A DNA stretch of 64,000 bases from Flammeovirgaceae bacterium UBA2366. GTDB lineage: Bacteria > Bacteroidota > Bacteroidia > Cytophagales > Cyclobacteriaceae. Below the pieces are notes generated by a model. It searched no databases, had not been told where the DNA came from, and saw only the letters and a program-made list of their open reading frames with translations. Below, one piece after another: positions 35,913 through 44,073 of this stretch; position 1 is the stretch's first letter, and each line of letters opens with the position of its first letter. The position numbers and the translations under genes were made by a program. Location of the stretch: assembly GCA_002344065.1 (NCBI GenBank), contig DDTK01000007.1:222749-286748 (forward strand), given 5' to 3'.

Positions 35913-36459
35913 GATACACGAAAAAACTGCCACCGAATATAAGCAGGTGATTGCCACCTGCAAAGCACTCTTCCTCAAGAAGACAAAAGATTATGGAACA
36001 GCCTGGCGAATACTTCGATTACCTGCCATTACTGATCAGATATTTATTAAAGCCAAACGCATCCGCAGCATACAGGAAAAAGGATCTCAACGAATTGATG
36101 ATCCTATTTCGGATGAATTCATTGGCATTATTAATTATTGTGTCATTGCATTGTTACAATTAAAGCTGGAGGGATCGGCACAGACTGAGTTAACCGTTGA
36201 AGAGGTGGAGCCGCTCTATACTTCGGCTATTGATGAAACTTTTCATCTTCAGCAAGACAAGAATCATGATTATGGTGAAGCCTGGCGCGATATGCGGGTG
36301 GAATCCATGACGGACATTATTCTTATGAAATTGTTAAGGGTGAAACAAATTGAAGATAATGAAGGTAAAACACTGGTAAGCGAAGGAGTAAAGGCCAATT
36401 ACCAGGATATGATCAACTACGCGGTTTTTTGTTTAATTAAACTGAAGGAGAATACCTAA
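35911..36459 (+). CDS. DUF1599 protein with two tandem repeats
   Basis: 182 aa from the ATG at 35911; a GTG 69 nt upstream would overlap folP extensively. The protein is an internal duplication: KKTKDYGTAWRILR... FIGIINYCVIALLQLK in the first half matches KNHDYGEAWRDMR... YQDMINYAVFCLIKLK in the second. The conserved D-Y-G-x-A-W and I-N-Y motifs recall all-alpha nucleotide-handling helical bundles, but no activity is established for DUF1599. It starts a run with the DoxX-like protein (5 nt gap) and aroK (1 nt overlap), and diverges from folP-cdaA. Confidence 0.87.
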   Translation: MIHEKTATEYKQVIATCKALFLKKTKDYGTAWRILRLPAITDQIFIKAKRIRSIQEKGSQRIDDPISDEFIGIINYCVIALLQLKLEGSAQTELTVEEVEPLYTSAIDETFHLQQDKNHDYGEAWRDMRVESMTDIILMKLLRVKQIEDNEGKTLVSEGVKANYQDMINYAVFCLIKLKENT

Positions 36460-36464
36460 GCGAT

Positions 36465-37589
36465 ATGAGGAAATACATTGATGGCTTCTCACGGTTTTTT
36501 GTTGGCGGACTGTTTATTTTTTCAGGACTGATAAAACTTAATGATCCTGTTGGTACGGAGATCAAGCTAGAAGAATATTTTGAAGTTTTTTCTGCCGACT
36601 TTGGTTCGTTTTTTCAACTATTTATTCCGTATGCATTACCCATCGGGTTGATACTGGTTGTGCTTGAAGTTGTGCTTGGCGTTGCCGTACTCATCAACTA
36701 TCGAATGCGGTTAACAACAACCGTTTTGCTCGTACTCATTATCTTCTTTACCTTTTTAACAGGTTACTCGGCTATTCTGAATAAAGTTACCGATTGTGGT
36801 TGCTTTGGCGATGCCATTAAGCTAACCCCATGGCAATCGTTTTATAAAGATCTTATCCTGATTGTGTTCATTCTTCATTTGTTTTGGTATCGTAAATCGT
36901 ACGATTCAGTGCTTCGTTCCAGGGCGGGTCATGCAGTCATGGCCGGGGTAACCATCATTAGTTTTTTTCTTGGCATTTATGCCATTCGCCATTTGCCTTT
37001 TATCGATTTCAGGGCCTACAAAATTGGGAACAACATACCTGAACAAATGAAATTGCCTCCGAATGCAAAACGAGATAGCGTAGTGATGACCTTTATTTAT
37101 GAACACGTAGGTGCCAAGAAGGAACTCACAATGGACCAACTTGGCCAGGTGGATTCAACCTATACATTTGTTGACCGCATTGATAAGGTAGTGCGTCAGG
37201 GCGATCGTCCTAAGATTATTGATTACCGGGTGGAAAGTGCAGAGGGCGAAAATTTTACCCAGCAGACTTTTGATGGTGTAAAACTTTTGATTGTTACCTA
37301 CAATGTAAAGGATGCTTCCGTTAAAAATGCTGAAAGTATCTCCAAGCTTATTAGGGAACTGGAAGGAAAAGCTGAAGCGGTCATCCTTACCTCGTCTTCA
37401 GCGGTTGATGTTGAGGCATTTCGTCACGAACATCAATGGGCAGCTCCCTATTATTTTGCCGATGCTACAGTATTAAAAACGATTATCCGCTCAAACCCTG
37501 GCTTAACCTTATGGGTAAACGGAACGGTTAAGGGAATGTGGCACTATAACGACACACCATCAGCCGCGGAAGTATTGGAGTTACTATAA
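36465..37589 (+). CDS. DoxX/MauE-like membrane protein with redox-type CxC motif
   Basis: 374 aa. Four membrane helices occupy about residues 10-28, 52-78, 84-106 and 122-142, with another near 155-172. The DoxX-like pattern RFFVGGLFIFSGLIKLNDP is clear, and a CGCFG motif (Cys111, Cys113) follows the third helix. The C-terminal 200 residues are periplasmic and thioredoxin-like in strand pattern, but I see no CxxC. This matches the BT_3928-type family in Bacteroidota, usually found with DUF1599. A role in redox or quinone chemistry is inference. Confidence 0.85.
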   Translation: MRKYIDGFSRFFVGGLFIFSGLIKLNDPVGTEIKLEEYFEVFSADFGSFFQLFIPYALPIGLILVVLEVVLGVAVLINYRMRLTTTVLLVLIIFFTFLTGYSAILNKVTDCGCFGDAIKLTPWQSFYKDLILIVFILHLFWYRKSYDSVLRSRAGHAVMAGVTIISFFLGIYAIRHLPFIDFRAYKIGNNIPEQMKLPPNAKRDSVVMTFIYEHVGAKKELTMDQLGQVDSTYTFVDRIDKVVRQGDRPKIIDYRVESAEGENFTQQTFDGVKLLIVTYNVKDASVKNAESISKLIRELEGKAEAVILTSSSAVDVEAFRHEHQWAAPYYFADATVLKTIIRSNPGLTLWVNGTVKGMWHYNDTPSAAEVLELL

Positions 37590-38107
37590 TGCCATTGAAA
37601 ATTTTTCTTATCGGTTTGCCCGGATCAGGAAAGAGTACATTGGGTAAACAACTGTCCGATGTACTTCATCGGCCATTTATAGATTTAGATACAGAGATAG
37701 AAAGGGAGTGCAGGATGCCGATAGCTGAAATTTTTAAATCAGAAGGGGAGACTTGGTTTAGGGAAAAGGAAGCACACGTTTTGCGAAAAGTAAGTGATGC
37801 AAGTGATGAATTTGTTATGGCTACCGGTGGGGGTACGCCATGCTTTTATTCGGGTATTGACTTCATGAACAGCAAAGGACTGAGTATATTTTTAGATGTA
37901 TCAATAGATGTTATTACAGAGCGAATCAACTCCAAAGAAAAATCAAAACGTCCTTTACTCACCCAGGAAGATATTGATATCAGCAGTGTAATCAGGAAGT
38001 TGTTGAACGATCGCTTGCCATATTATTTGAAGGCTTTACATAGAGTTAGTGCGGATGATATTGATGCAAATACCTTAGCGAAACTAATTAAAAGGGAGAG
38101 AACTTAA
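37589..38107 (+). CDS. aroK: Shikimate kinase
   Basis: 172 aa. P-loop GLPGSGKST at 9-17, the shikimate-binding DLDTEIE, the FREKEAHVL motif with substrate-binding Arg, and GGGTPCF for the central sheet. It phosphorylates shikimate in aromatic amino-acid synthesis. Its ATG overlaps the last base of the upstream stop codon (TAATG), so it is translationally coupled to the DoxX-like gene. Its 3' end overlaps the convergent outer-membrane gene by 4 nt. Confidence 0.95.
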   Translation: MPLKIFLIGLPGSGKSTLGKQLSDVLHRPFIDLDTEIERECRMPIAEIFKSEGETWFREKEAHVLRKVSDASDEFVMATGGGTPCFYSGIDFMNSKGLSIFLDVSIDVITERINSKEKSKRPLLTQEDIDISSVIRKLLNDRLPYYLKALHRVSADDIDANTLAKLIKRERT

Positions 38108-39621
38108 AAGCTGAACCCCGCTGTAATCATTATCGTATTAAATTTTGCCTTAACCGTAACCGGATCAGCATACCCATTGGAAAAAATATAGGGGAAGTAA
38201 AATGATTCAGCTGTACGGGAAACAAAAGCAGCATCTGCAAAAAATCCTTTTTTCCGTAAGCCAATCCCTGTACTCCAGTACTTGTTTGAGTGGGTGATAT
38301 TTTCATTTTGGTATGGATTACCCAATAGTCCGTACCCTGCTCTGAATCTGAATATTTTATAACGGTATTCTCCGCCTAACCTGAAATTAACTACTGACTG
38401 ATACGCGGTTTCAATCACTGCATTTTCATCGGAGAATGAAAAGCCCCCTGAACCCGATCCATATTTTGCTTTCGCAGGACTGGTAAACTCAACATCAGCA
38501 GTAATAAATCCATTTTTCAAAAAAAATGCGGCCCCGGTTGAAAATTTTAACGGTGTAGTAAGACTGTAATCCGTGAAAACTCCACCTTCATCGGTTGTTG
38601 CAAATTCATTTGTTAGTATTACTGAGCCATCCGCGTAATAGTCGAACGAATCCCAGCGTGTATACATTTCAGCATTGTATACACTGGTAAGTTGATAATA
38701 GGTAGGCGTTGTAAGGGAAGCTCCTAGTTGAAGGGCATTTGCCGGCCTAAGTGTGACGCCAAGGGTTGCATTAAAGCCTGTGCCTTCAATGGACACACCT
38801 TCATCAAGTTTCAAATCAAATAATACATCCTGTTCAAATACTTCCGAATATGTGGTGGATGATTCATAGCGAAGGGTTGCTATTCCAACTCCGGCACCAA
38901 AAAATATTTTATCGTTATAATTTCCACCGTAGGATATACTCCATTGATTGGTTGCACCCTTGGTGGTGATGGATTCGCGTTGAAGGGCTATTCCCGCCAC
39001 ATCAGTGAAGTATTGATTATTTGGTCCTGGAGGATCCAGTATATTCTTTGGACCAATAAGGTAATTATAATAAGCCAAGCCAGTGGGGGTGTTAAAATTC
39101 GACTGCCCTTCATCAAACTGACTGGTTGTTCTTCCATTGGCCTGATCAATAAAATAATCAATAATTGAGGTATTCGGGTTTTCACCACCGTATTGCATAG
39201 AACCATTGAAGTCGTTGGTACGGGTTAACGAAATACCAAACGTACCTCCAATAAATCCAGAAGTGTTTTTTGGGGTATGGAGTACTAAACTAAGACTTGG
39301 AATATTGAACTTTGATAAACTCTGGTTGTCAGCATTATTGAAATACGTAGTACCCAATTGATTGGTGTTCACAGCGGCAGAAATAGCAAACTCTGACCGA
39401 TTATACATTCCTAAACCGGCAGGATTGGAATACGCCAGGCTAAAGTCACCGCCCAACGCAATCTGTGCTCCGCCTAATCCTTGAATCCTGGCGCTTCCGC
39501 CTGGCAGTGTTGAACTGAAGAGAAGAGCATTCTGCACAAAATTCTGACTTTGGGCAATATTAAAATCCATGCACAATAGTAGAACAGGGAGATGTGTCAG
39601 AACCCCAATAAATCTCTTCAT
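38104..39621 (-). CDS. OmpP1/FadL-type outer-membrane protein
   Basis: 505 aa. A signal peptide ends NIAQS. The mature start (NALLFSSTLPGGSARIQGLGGAQIALGGDFSLAYSNPAGL, here cited in part only: GSARIQGLGGAQIALGGD and YSNPAGLG) has the NPAGL signature of FadL/TodX channels. The rest alternates beta-strands and ends in an aromatic strand (TIMITAGFSF). Such channels take up hydrophobic compounds, but in Bacteroidota the family also includes non-fatty-acid members. It is 12 nt downstream of the biased secreted protein gene, probably co-transcribed. Confidence 0.87.
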   Translation of the reverse strand: MKRFIGVLTHLPVLLLCMDFNIAQSQNFVQNALLFSSTLPGGSARIQGLGGAQIALGGDFSLAYSNPAGLGMYNRSEFAISAAVNTNQLGTTYFNNADNQSLSKFNIPSLSLVLHTPKNTSGFIGGTFGISLTRTNDFNGSMQYGGENPNTSIIDYFIDQANGRTTSQFDEGQSNFNTPTGLAYYNYLIGPKNILDPPGPNNQYFTDVAGIALQRESITTKGATNQWSISYGGNYNDKIFFGAGVGIATLRYESSTTYSEVFEQDVLFDLKLDEGVSIEGTGFNATLGVTLRPANALQLGASLTTPTYYQLTSVYNAEMYTRWDSFDYYADGSVILTNEFATTDEGGVFTDYSLTTPLKFSTGAAFFLKNGFITADVEFTSPAKAKYGSGSGGFSFSDENAVIETAYQSVVNFRLGGEYRYKIFRFRAGYGLLGNPYQNENITHSNKYWSTGIGLRKKGFFADAAFVSRTAESFYFPYIFSNGYADPVTVKAKFNTIMITAGFSF

Positions 39622-39633
39622 ATGATGTTGAGC

Positions 39634-40752
39634 TTAATTACCGCCTCGTGATCTTCCGGTGCTCGTTGCTCCCGAAGATCGGGCTGGGGCAGAATATCCG
39701 CTTGAAGATCCGGAAGACATACCGCTTGAACGAGATGGACTGCTATTGCTATTCGACCATGATGATGAGTTGCTTCGCTGATAGCTATTGTTCCCACTGG
39801 AGCGCATCCCATCTGTCGACTGTCTTGAATTTGAAATCGAATTATAATAAGCTTCATTCATCATGGCTGCTCTTCTTCTCGGATTGTAGTGTTCGTCCCC
39901 TTGTTGGGTTGATGAAACCCGACCATTGGAAACATTGCTACCTGATGTACTTCGGTTATTTACTGCATTGTTTGTAACACTAGCATTCGGATTATAGGCG
40001 GTGTAATTCCCTGCGCGCGAAACGGGCTTGGCATAAGTGGCTCTTCGTGTATCACTCACCAGACCAGGATTGCCTGTAGGGCAATACCATAAATTTGAAG
40101 GCCAACGCATAGGATTGTAAAATGAATTTCCCCATGTGTATCCTAATCCCATATTCCATCCACTGTTCCAGGGATTTCCCCAGCCCATTCCATAACCAAG
40201 TGACATATTCCAGCCACTGCCCATGTAAGGATACATTCCCATGCCTCCCATACCCATGTAGGGATTCATCCATGGATCATTCCATGCCCATGGGTTATTC
40301 CATCTGTTATAGTAAGCGGGTCCGTACCAACCAGGATTGAACATGTTCATGTTATTCATCTGGTTTCCATTCCATCCATTGTAGTAATATCCTTGATTGT
40401 AATCGAAGGCATTTGTAGTAACTGCAGCAGTATATCCCTCTACGAAATAATTCTGTTCGTCTTCACTGGCCTGTTCAGAATAGGAACGAGAAATATATTC
40501 TGGGTTAACGTTACGGGCTGAGTAACTATCCGTGGGATTCCTGTACTCATCCAGCATGGTGGGTTCAGTGAAATTCTTCTTTTTGAAGGTTTCATAACTA
40601 TTGCTGGCATAAACCTCTTCTGATTTTGCAGCTTTTAATGTAGCATTTTGCTTTTCCCGGTCTTTCGAACGGAAATACATATCATCATACTCTTGAGCAA
40701 ACGCACCTGCACCTACTACTGTCAACATCCCTATTATTATTCTCGTTTTCAT
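39634..40752 (-). CDS. Secreted protein of unknown function with strong composition bias
   Basis: 372 aa. A signal peptide (1-19) ends AFAQ. Residues about 20-110 are charged and Tyr-rich. Residues about 112-230 are dominated by Trp, Asn, Gly, Met, Tyr and Pro with near-repeats such as GWNMSLGYGMGWGNPW and GWNMGLGYTWGN. Residues about 240-372 are Ser, Asn, Arg and Gly-rich, ending STGRSRGGN. No Cys pair, lipobox or sorting domain. I do not recognise a function; the bias suggests a disordered or fibre-like envelope protein. Codon use appears normal and the reading frame is clean, so it is a real gene. It precedes the FadL-like gene in an apparent two-gene unit. Confidence 0.75.
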   Translation of the reverse strand: MKTRIIIGMLTVVGAGAFAQEYDDMYFRSKDREKQNATLKAAKSEEVYASNSYETFKKKNFTEPTMLDEYRNPTDSYSARNVNPEYISRSYSEQASEDEQNYFVEGYTAAVTTNAFDYNQGYYYNGWNGNQMNNMNMFNPGWYGPAYYNRWNNPWAWNDPWMNPYMGMGGMGMYPYMGSGWNMSLGYGMGWGNPWNSGWNMGLGYTWGNSFYNPMRWPSNLWYCPTGNPGLVSDTRRATYAKPVSRAGNYTAYNPNASVTNNAVNNRSTSGSNVSNGRVSSTQQGDEHYNPRRRAAMMNEAYYNSISNSRQSTDGMRSSGNNSYQRSNSSSWSNSNSSPSRSSGMSSGSSSGYSAPARSSGATSTGRSRGGN

Positions 40753-40775
40753 AAGCGTATTGTTTGAATCCGTTC

Positions 40776-40805
40776 TGTATACTCTATTAACGTTAAAACT
40801 GTCAA
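40776..40805 (-). promoter_or_regulatory. Possible sigma70-like promoter for the biased secreted protein gene
   Basis: On the minus strand TTGACA (40805-40800) and TATACA (40781-40776) are 18 nt apart, with the start codon about 24 nt downstream. This is an E. coli-type layout; Bacteroidota housekeeping promoters usually differ, so it may be coincidence. Confidence 0.25.
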
Positions 40806-40888
40806 ATTGTGTTCAATAAAGGTAAGAAATTAAGCCGGTTTATCCTCAAAAATGCCCCTTTATCCGTTTTTTAGCGGCCTCCTGCCTG

Positions 40889-40896
40889 TATATTTG
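40889..40896 (+). promoter_or_regulatory. -7 element upstream of proS
   Basis: TATATTTG is a perfect TAnnTTTG match 33 nt before the proS ATG. The -33 position holds only a T-run without the G. Confidence 0.45.
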
Positions 40897-40929
40897 CCGC
40901 ATATCTAAAATAACAAGAATTATACCAAC

Positions 40930-42408
40930 ATGGGCAAAGAAATTCCCTCCCGCAGTGAGGATTATTCGTTGTGGTACAATGAGTTAGTGAAGAAGGCCGA
41001 CCTGGCAGAGCATTCAGATGTGCGTGGGTGTATGGTGATTAAGCCCTACGGGTATAGCATCTGGGAGAAAATGCAACAAGCACTGGATGGCATGTTCAAG
41101 GAAACCGGGCACGTAAATGCCTATTTTCCGCTTTTTGTGCCTAAAAGTATGTTTGAGGCAGAAGAACAAAATGCAGAAGGTTTTGCCAAGGAGTGTGCCA
41201 TTGTTACCCATTATCGTCTGAAAAATGATCCTGATAAAAAGGGCAAATTGATTGTCGATCCGGATGCAAAACTGGAAGAGGAGCTGGTCGTTCGCCCTAC
41301 CAGCGAAGCGATCATCTGGAGTACCTATAAGAAGTGGATTCAATCCTACCGTGATTTGCCTTTGCTCATTAACCAATGGGCCAATGTTGTTCGTTGGGAA
41401 ATGCGCACCCGGTTATTTCTTCGAACAGCTGAGTTTCTTTGGCAGGAAGGTCATACGGCACATGCAACCGCTGGTGAAGCGGTGAAAGAAACCAAACAAA
41501 TGCTGGATGTATACGCTACGTTTGCGGAGCAATACATGGCCATGCCGGTGATAAAAGGAAAAAAGTCGGAAGGTGAAAAATTTCCGGGAGCAATTGATAC
41601 GTATTGTATTGAGGGTATGATGCAAGATGGCAAAGCGTTGCAAGCCGGAACGTCACACTTTCTCGGTCAGAATTTTGCCAAAGCCTTCAATGTGCAATAT
41701 GCAGGCAAAGATGGCAAGCTTGAATATGTATGGGGAACCTCATGGGGTGTGAGTACACGTTTGATGGGCGCCCTCATTATGGCACATTCTGATGATGATG
41801 GGTTGGTGTTGCCACCCAAACTTGCACCCATTCATGTGGTTATTGTTCCGATTTTCAGAACCGATGAGGAGTTGGCCAGAGTTTCTGAAAAGGTAAACAC
41901 AATAGTTAAGACGCTTCGTGAAAAAGGCTTGTCAGTAAAATTTGATAACCGCGATACCCATAAACCGGGATTCAAGTTTGCCGAGTGGGAATTGAAAGGT
42001 GTGCCGGTGCGATTGGCGATTGGTCCACGTGATCTTGATAATGGAACCGTTGAAGTGGCCAGACGCGACACCAAGGAAAAACAAGTGATGAAACTGGATG
42101 ATGTAGCCAGTCAAATTCCCGAATTATTGAATACAATTCAGGAAAATATTTTTAACCGGGCGTTAACGTTCAGAAATAGTATGATCACTGCCGTTAATTC
42201 TTTTGAGGAGTTTAAGAAAGTTCTTGATTCGAAGGGCGGCTTTGTTTCCGCGCACTGGGATGGCACAGCTGAAACGGAAGCTTATATAAAAGACCAGACG
42301 AAGGCTACTATCCGGTGCATTCCATTGGATGCAGTGGAAGAAAGTGGCTCTTGCATTTATTCAGGAAAGCCTTCCGGCAGACGCGTATTGTTTGCACGGG
42401 CCTACTAA
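40930..42408 (+). CDS. proS: Prolyl-tRNA synthetase (archaeal/eukaryal-type)
   Basis: 492 aa, the length of type-3 ProRS without the insertion domain. Class II motifs: motif 1 around YFPLFVPKSMF, motif 2 NQWANVVRWEMRTRLFLRT, and motif 3 GTSWGVSTRLMGALIMAH. The tRNA-proline anticodon-binding domain follows, beginning IHVVIVPIF, and the C-terminus carries the Cys and Tyr-ending tail typical of this type (GRRVLFARAY). It charges tRNA(Pro). It is divergent from the biased secreted protein and followed by a well-formed terminator. Confidence 0.97.
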   Translation: MGKEIPSRSEDYSLWYNELVKKADLAEHSDVRGCMVIKPYGYSIWEKMQQALDGMFKETGHVNAYFPLFVPKSMFEAEEQNAEGFAKECAIVTHYRLKNDPDKKGKLIVDPDAKLEEELVVRPTSEAIIWSTYKKWIQSYRDLPLLINQWANVVRWEMRTRLFLRTAEFLWQEGHTAHATAGEAVKETKQMLDVYATFAEQYMAMPVIKGKKSEGEKFPGAIDTYCIEGMMQDGKALQAGTSHFLGQNFAKAFNVQYAGKDGKLEYVWGTSWGVSTRLMGALIMAHSDDDGLVLPPKLAPIHVVIVPIFRTDEELARVSEKVNTIVKTLREKGLSVKFDNRDTHKPGFKFAEWELKGVPVRLAIGPRDLDNGTVEVARRDTKEKQVMKLDDVASQIPELLNTIQENIFNRALTFRNSMITAVNSFEEFKKVLDSKGGFVSAHWDGTAETEAYIKDQTKATIRCIPLDAVEESGSCIYSGKPSGRRVLFARAY

Positions 42409-42426
42409 ATGCTTGCTTAAAAATAT

Positions 42427-42461
42427 AAAAGAGGCTTAACGAAGTCGTGAAGCTTCTTTTT
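42427..42461 (+). terminator. Rho-independent terminator of proS
   Basis: The arms AAAAGAGGCTT (42427-42437) and AAGCTTCTTTT (42450-42460) pair over 11 bp with one G-U, around a 12-nt loop, and the T-run continues to 42461. It starts 18 nt after the proS stop and directly precedes the nfeD -7 box. Confidence 0.7.
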
Positions 42462-42462
42462 G

Positions 42463-42470
42463 TACTTTTG
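42463..42470 (+). promoter_or_regulatory. -7 element upstream of the nfeD-like gene
   Basis: TACTTTTG matches TAnnTTTG and lies 20 nt before the ATG at 42491. The -33 region falls within the proS terminator and lacks TTTG. Confidence 0.4.
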
Positions 42471-42490
42471 ATTCCTTTTGAAAATTTCCT

Positions 42491-42961
42491 ATGCTCATGT
42501 GGTTAGCAATAGCAGCTTTAATTCTTGCCGGTATCATAATGATTGTCGTAGAAGTTATTTTTATACCGGGTACAACGGTGGTGGGGTTACTGGGATTGGT
42601 CTTCACGGTAGTTGGATTGATATTCGGCTATAGCGAATTTGGAAGCGAGACCGGTTCCTGGATTTTACTGGGCACTTTAGTAACCCTTGCGGTGGTGCTT
42701 TACATGAGTTTTCGAAAGGGTGCGTGGAAAAAGTTTTCGCTCAAAACCAGTATCGACAGTAAGGTAAATGAGGGTATTCTTGGTGCTTTAGCAGTTGGCG
42801 CAGAAGGTATTGCTTCCTCAGCGTTGCGGCCCATGGGTACTGCAGAATTCAAGGGTAAAATGGTTGAAGTTAAAACCAATGGCGACTATCTTGCGGCAGG
42901 TACACGTGTAAAAATTATTCAAATTCAAACCAACGATATTGTTGTTGAACCCATTAATTAA
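42491..42961 (+). CDS. NfeD-like membrane protein
   Basis: 156 aa. Three membrane helices (about residues 3-22, 27-46 and 54-72) are followed by a C-terminal OB-fold domain (GAEGIASSALRPMGTAEFKGKMVEV), the short NfeD form without the serine-protease domain. NfeD proteins partner with SPFH/flotillin proteins; the floA gene follows 13 nt downstream, which is the standard pairing. Likely role: membrane microdomain organisation. Confidence 0.92.
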   Translation: MLMWLAIAALILAGIIMIVVEVIFIPGTTVVGLLGLVFTVVGLIFGYSEFGSETGSWILLGTLVTLAVVLYMSFRKGAWKKFSLKTSIDSKVNEGILGALAVGAEGIASSALRPMGTAEFKGKMVEVKTNGDYLAAGTRVKIIQIQTNDIVVEPIN

Positions 42962-42974
42962 ACCCTAAATCAAT

Positions 42975-43976
42975 ATGGAACTTGAAGGTGCAATGCTTCT
43001 TTTTATGGTCTTCGCAGGGATTGTCCTGTTTTTTATTTTTCTCTACTTCGTGCCGATTAACCTGTGGATCACCGCGTTGTTTAGTGGTGTTCGTGTAGGG
43101 CTATTCGAGCTCGTATTCATGCGCATTCGTAAGGTTCCGCCACGTGTTATCGTTGAATCATTAATTACAGCAACCAAGGCTGGTTTGAAATTAACGTCAA
43201 CAGAACTGGAAACGCACTACCTGGCGGGTGGTAATGTTCCGAATGTTATACGCGCATTAATTTCAGCTGAGAAAGCAAACATTCACCTCGACTTCAAACA
43301 AGCTACGGCTATTGATCTTGCCGGTCGCGATGTGTTTCAGGCGGTGCAGATTTCGGTTAACCCCAAAGTTATCACAACCCCCAAAGTTGCTGCGGTTGCT
43401 GCTGATGGTATTCAGCTTATTGCTATTGCACGTGTAACGGTGCGCGCTGCTATTCAACAGTTAGTGGGTGGTGCTGGTGAGGATACCATTCTTGCCCGTG
43501 TGGGTGAAGGTATTGTAACAGCAATCGGTTCGGCAAAATCACATAAAGAGGTGTTGGAAAATCCAGATAAAATTTCAAAAGTTGTTTTGTCGCGCGGATT
43601 GGATGCAGGAACAGCTTTTCAAATTCTTTCTATTGATATTGCTGACGTAGATGTGGGCGCAAACATTGGTGCAAAATTGCAAATCGATCAGGCATCAGCC
43701 GATTTGAAAGTAGCAGAAGCAAAGGCTGAAGAGCGCAGAGCGATGGCGGTTGCCGAAGAGCAGGAAATGAAAGCCAAGGCGCAAGAAGCCCGAGCCAAAG
43801 TAATTTTGGCTGAGGCCGAAATTCCAAAAGCCATTGCTGAATCATTTGTAAAAGGAAATTTGGGCGTGATGGATTACTACCGGATGCAAAATGTTCAGGC
43901 TGATACAGGCATGCGCCAGGCGATATCGGACTCCGGTAAAGGCCAGGGGCCGAGCAATGCTCCAAAGAAGGATTAA
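42975..43976 (+). CDS. floA: Flotillin-like protein FloA
   Basis: 333 aa. An N-terminal membrane segment (about 8-28) and a second hydrophobic stretch, the SPFH domain (about 60-230, with RKVPPRVIVESLITATKAGL trimmed to RKVPPRVIVES and the LARVGEGIVTAIGSA strand), then a long Ala/Glu/Lys coiled coil (about 238-285, with several AEA and EA repeats) as in FloA/YqfA. Scaffolds ordered membrane domains in bacteria. It forms a two-gene unit with the NfeD-like gene and ends in a strong terminator. Confidence 0.94.
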   Translation: MELEGAMLLFMVFAGIVLFFIFLYFVPINLWITALFSGVRVGLFELVFMRIRKVPPRVIVESLITATKAGLKLTSTELETHYLAGGNVPNVIRALISAEKANIHLDFKQATAIDLAGRDVFQAVQISVNPKVITTPKVAAVAADGIQLIAIARVTVRAAIQQLVGGAGEDTILARVGEGIVTAIGSAKSHKEVLENPDKISKVVLSRGLDAGTAFQILSIDIADVDVGANIGAKLQIDQASADLKVAEAKAEERRAMAVAEEQEMKAKAQEARAKVILAEAEIPKAIAESFVKGNLGVMDYYRMQNVQADTGMRQAISDSGKGQGPSNAPKKD

Positions 43977-43999
43977 TTTAAAACAGTAGTAAAAATAAT

Positions 44000-44027
44000 G
44001 AGAGGGCCGCAAGGCCCTTTCTTTTTT
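44000..44027 (+). terminator. Rho-independent terminator after floA
   Basis: AGGGCC (44003-44008) and GGCCCT (44013-44018) form a GC-rich stem with a GCAA tetraloop, extended by weaker pairs, and followed by CTTTTTT. It lies 24 nt after the floA stop. The stem could also serve the convergent WG-repeat gene, which ends at 44074, but no T-run faces that way. Confidence 0.8.
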
Positions 44028-44073
44028 GTAACTGATTTGTCGAAGTCGACTCAAGTACTCAATCATCCTTGAT

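Noticed and set aside
35913..35978. An N-terminal extension of folP beginning at a TTG
   Set aside because: It would run into the DUF1599 gene and lacks resemblance to the folP N-terminus, which begins near KTLNIGGRLI.
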